Shown here: piece by piece, positions 61,811-64,000 of the stretch
Position numbering within the stretch: position 1 is the stretch's first letter
How the letters are laid out: the number at the start of each line of letters is the position of its first letter
From: Diprion similis
Taxonomy: Eukaryota > Arthropoda > Insecta > Hymenoptera > Diprionidae
Length of the DNA: 64,000 nt
Direction of reading: 5' to 3'
Assembly (NCBI RefSeq): GCF_021155765.1
Contig: NC_060114.1
Location: 3,100,001-3,164,000 of the forward strand
Notes under the pieces: model-generated
What the model was told of the DNA's origin: nothing
The model's database searches: none
The model's input: only the letters and a program-made list of their open reading frames with translations
Made by a program: the position numbers and the translations under genes

Positions 61811-64000
61811 TCAATGCGCACAATATATCTGACATGGTTTGGCGTTTTGCAGTCCATCTCTGAAATGAAAATAAAAATGAATACTTTTAACGAAATCTAA
61901 CTACTTTCCAAACATAGTTTAAATATTTGAGTAATTTTCGAACATGAAATGAAGAAAATTATGTACTGATATCACTGTTTAGTCATTGATTTTTAGTTAT
62001 TAGTATACCAGAGATATCAATACAATTCCAGTGATTCATGTTTGAAAAGTATTTGAGTAACACGTACTTTTTGTTAATTTTTTTATAAAGTCATTTTAGA
62101 ATTGTAATTTTACTGAATAAAGATATCAGTGACATTAAAAAATGTCAATTCAGGCGAATAACGATGCCAGTTACATTGGAAAATTATAATTCAAGCAAAC
62201 GAAGGTGGTAATTAATTTTATACTCTGTAATTGAAACTTGGAACACTACAAATAACTAGTGTATTTTGTAATGGATTTCGACTAACTTCTTAATCAGCAA
62301 TGCATTTTGAAATTAGATACTCAATTCTAAACTACAATTGTATTTTATAACTGAGTTTAGCTTGATTACGATAAATCACACAAGTATCGCTGATGAAAAT
62401 TTAACCAATCACAACTTGTAATTGATGAGTGGTGCTTCCAATGCATTAATTAGAGGAATCGAAACACTCAGTGTTCTCTGTGACTGTGAAACGGTGTATT
62501 AATACACTTACCGCTACATTTTTGCCACGTTGTTACATTTTGTACTCGATAATAAGTTTTGGGGCACGCTTTTCCAGTCCTACAATCAGAGTAATCGGTC
62601 ATGCTGATCTCGTTGTGACCTTGCAAGTCCTGGCAGACAAGTCCATCTCGCGTACCGACAGTGGGCCACTCATTCCATGAGCAAACTCTCATGGCGCCAT
62701 AGCCGACAGAGTGAAACTATAACAGATATATGATTGACACTCATTTGTACGTTGCAAATGGTTGTAGGGAAAAAAAACATGTGATGTCTGAAAATCAGTT
62801 TATTTTGTCCATCAATGTCCATTAATTATCTGTAAACGATCATGTGTGAAAATTTGAATTAGTTTGCAATCTTGATATCTCGAAGTACACATTAAAAAAT
62901 TCTAAAAGCTTCACGTTTTAAGAGAAATATTTATCAAGTTTTTTATTTGAGCAGACTGATTTTCACATTCAAATTTTCATTTTATCCTTATTGGAGAAAA
63001 ACAGATATGATCCAGTCCTTATGATATAGAAAAGTTTGACAAGAAACAAGACCAGTTTGGTCTGCCTCTTTGATTTCATTGCAACTTATGTAGGATGTAG
63101 AATATTAACAACTAAAAGACATTTGTTTTTTCGGCGGAAATCGATTTAAAGAGGTGAAAACGGCCCCCATAGACAGGCGCCCAACAGGCTAATATCTTGA
63201 TACGCTTGTTGTATTTGAATGAGACCAACGCTGAAATGTTTCTATCGATAAATGAAACGTTTCCCTCTGGTTTCATTCAAATACATTAAGCGCTTCTATC
63301 CAAACTGAGAAACCACTCTATTGGGTGCTCGTCACTGGGAGTTATTTTCACCTCTTTGAATAGTTTTTCCGCCATTAAATAAAAAAATACGAATCTTTTA
63401 GTTTTCAAGGTTTATAACATATATGAGTTGCAACGAAATCGGAGGGGGACACCAAACTGATGTTCTTTGTGAAATTTCCGTCCATACGGATTCCGTTCTA
63501 GGCTGAATCCATAGAAATTGTAAAAACAAACTTGTTTTTTCTACAAAAATCGTTTCTTTTTTTATGTTTTCAACTCTTATCTCAAATTTGAAATTTTTAT
63601 GTGAAAGCTGTATTTCATGTAAAAAAAAGCTGGTTATCTTCTGTCTGCTGGTCAAAATCAGATCACAGAGAAACAAACTATTCATTTTATGAAGCATAAC
63701 ATTTTTTTAAATTCCGGCGAAATGGTTCTACTTTACTTAAATTTCTAGGTGGATGTAATTCTACAAATATAAATAAGATGAAGATCTTGCTATGAATATA
63801 AAAGAGAATAAAAATGTTTCGATGTGACGTCAAAAATGTTATATGCTCAAAATCAGTGAAATCAATTGTAAGTACATTGTGTATTAATTTTATGTTGGAT
63901 CGTTTACAGACAGTTGGTAGGCCTGACTTTATACATTACACTCACTGTCACTTCAACTTTCTTAGTATCTCCTCTCCATTGTGGGTGTAACTGATATGTT
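61811..64000 (-). CDS. Unrecognised Cys-rich protein, 3' exons only (gene runs off the right edge)
   Basis: The best-supported exon is 62716-62512: acceptor ttatag, 205 nt open, donor GCG|GTAAGT. It encodes a conserved-looking segment rich in Cys and Trp, including RVCSWNEWPTVGTRDGLVCQ, DYSDCRTGKACPKTYYR and WQKCS. Upstream, 64000-63946 is open and ends ACA|GTGAGT in phase 0, which matches the phase-0 start of the next exon. Its residues include YQLHPQWRGDTKKVEVT. The last exon is either 61857-61811 (ending KPCQIYCAH, stop TGA) or, using an acceptor two bases earlier, a longer frame with a hydrophobic tail. The Cys pattern suggests a disulphide-bonded extracellular or luminal domain. I do not recognise the family, and the N-terminus with any signal peptide lies outside the window. 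Confidence 0.5.
63127..63375. mobile_element. Fold-back element within an intron of the Cys-rich gene
   Basis: The arms start ggcggaaatcgatttaaagaggtgaaaa and end ttttcacctctttgaatagtttttccgcc. Further pairing includes gcgcccaacaggct / attgggtgctc and gtatttgaatgagacc / ggtttcattcaaatac. The loop is about 30-40 bp. Confidence 0.65.

Noticed and set aside
1..64000. Bacterial-type features (operons, CRISPR, riboswitches, rRNA)
   Set aside because: The window is clearly nuclear DNA of an animal with spliceosomal introns; nothing of that kind is seen, and no intact tRNA or rRNA gene was found.

Overview
This is an AT-rich, intron-rich, repeat-laden stretch of nuclear DNA from an insect. The protein-coding exons are short, bounded by GT..AG introns with phases that join cleanly. 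The dominant gene encodes a full-length metazoan Nup133. The repeats (PIF/Harbinger, pogo/Tigger-like, LINE, LTR, fold-back MITEs and tRNA-derived SINEs) are typical of insect genomes. I cannot fix the order from sequence alone. A Rap1-type Myb gene argues against higher Diptera, and a hymenopteran (for example a sawfly) is only a guess.

Layout. 1-26.9 kb is effectively a gene desert made of transposon remains: a tandemly duplicated AT-rich repeat (1.6-2.2 kb), a broken PIF/Harbinger transposase with its convergent MADF/BESS-type companion ORF (2.7-3.9 kb), a hairpin MITE (4.8-5.1 kb), a fold-back element carrying a 28-base C tract (8.7-9.4 kb), two inverted copies of a long dispersed repeat (11.1-11.9 and 22.7-25.2 kb), a cluster of hairpin elements (15.1-16.3 kb), a 2.7 kb element with 43-bp perfect terminal inverted repeats (16.8-19.5 kb), another TIR element (19.8-20.4 kb), a tRNA-derived SINE (23.4 kb) and a diverged LTR copy (25.6-26.1 kb).

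27.0-33.2 kb, minus strand: a seven-coding-exon gene that I reconstructed by joining splice sites. It gives a 385-residue acidic, Ser-rich protein with a C-terminal Myb/SANT domain of the Rap1 (TERF2IP) type, so a telomere or chromatin role is the best inference. 33.4-42.7 kb is again repeats: the 3' end of a LINE reverse transcriptase, and a nested set (a solo LTR inside a fold-back element inside a pogo-like element at 34.2-36.6 kb). 42.7-61.1 kb, plus strand: the complete Nup133 gene, 19 coding exons and 1146 residues, with MITEs, a GAAATC minisatellite and an antisense LINE fragment in its introns. 61.8-64.0 kb, minus strand: the 3' exons of an unrecognised Cys-rich protein running off the window, plus another fold-back element.

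The genes do not form a functional unit as far as I can see. Nup133 (nuclear pore Y-complex) and the Rap1-type Myb protein (chromatin or telomere) are neighbours in opposite orientation, about 9.5 kb apart. I see no convincing undescribed system. The most rewarding items are the Rap1-type gene and the layered transposon structures.
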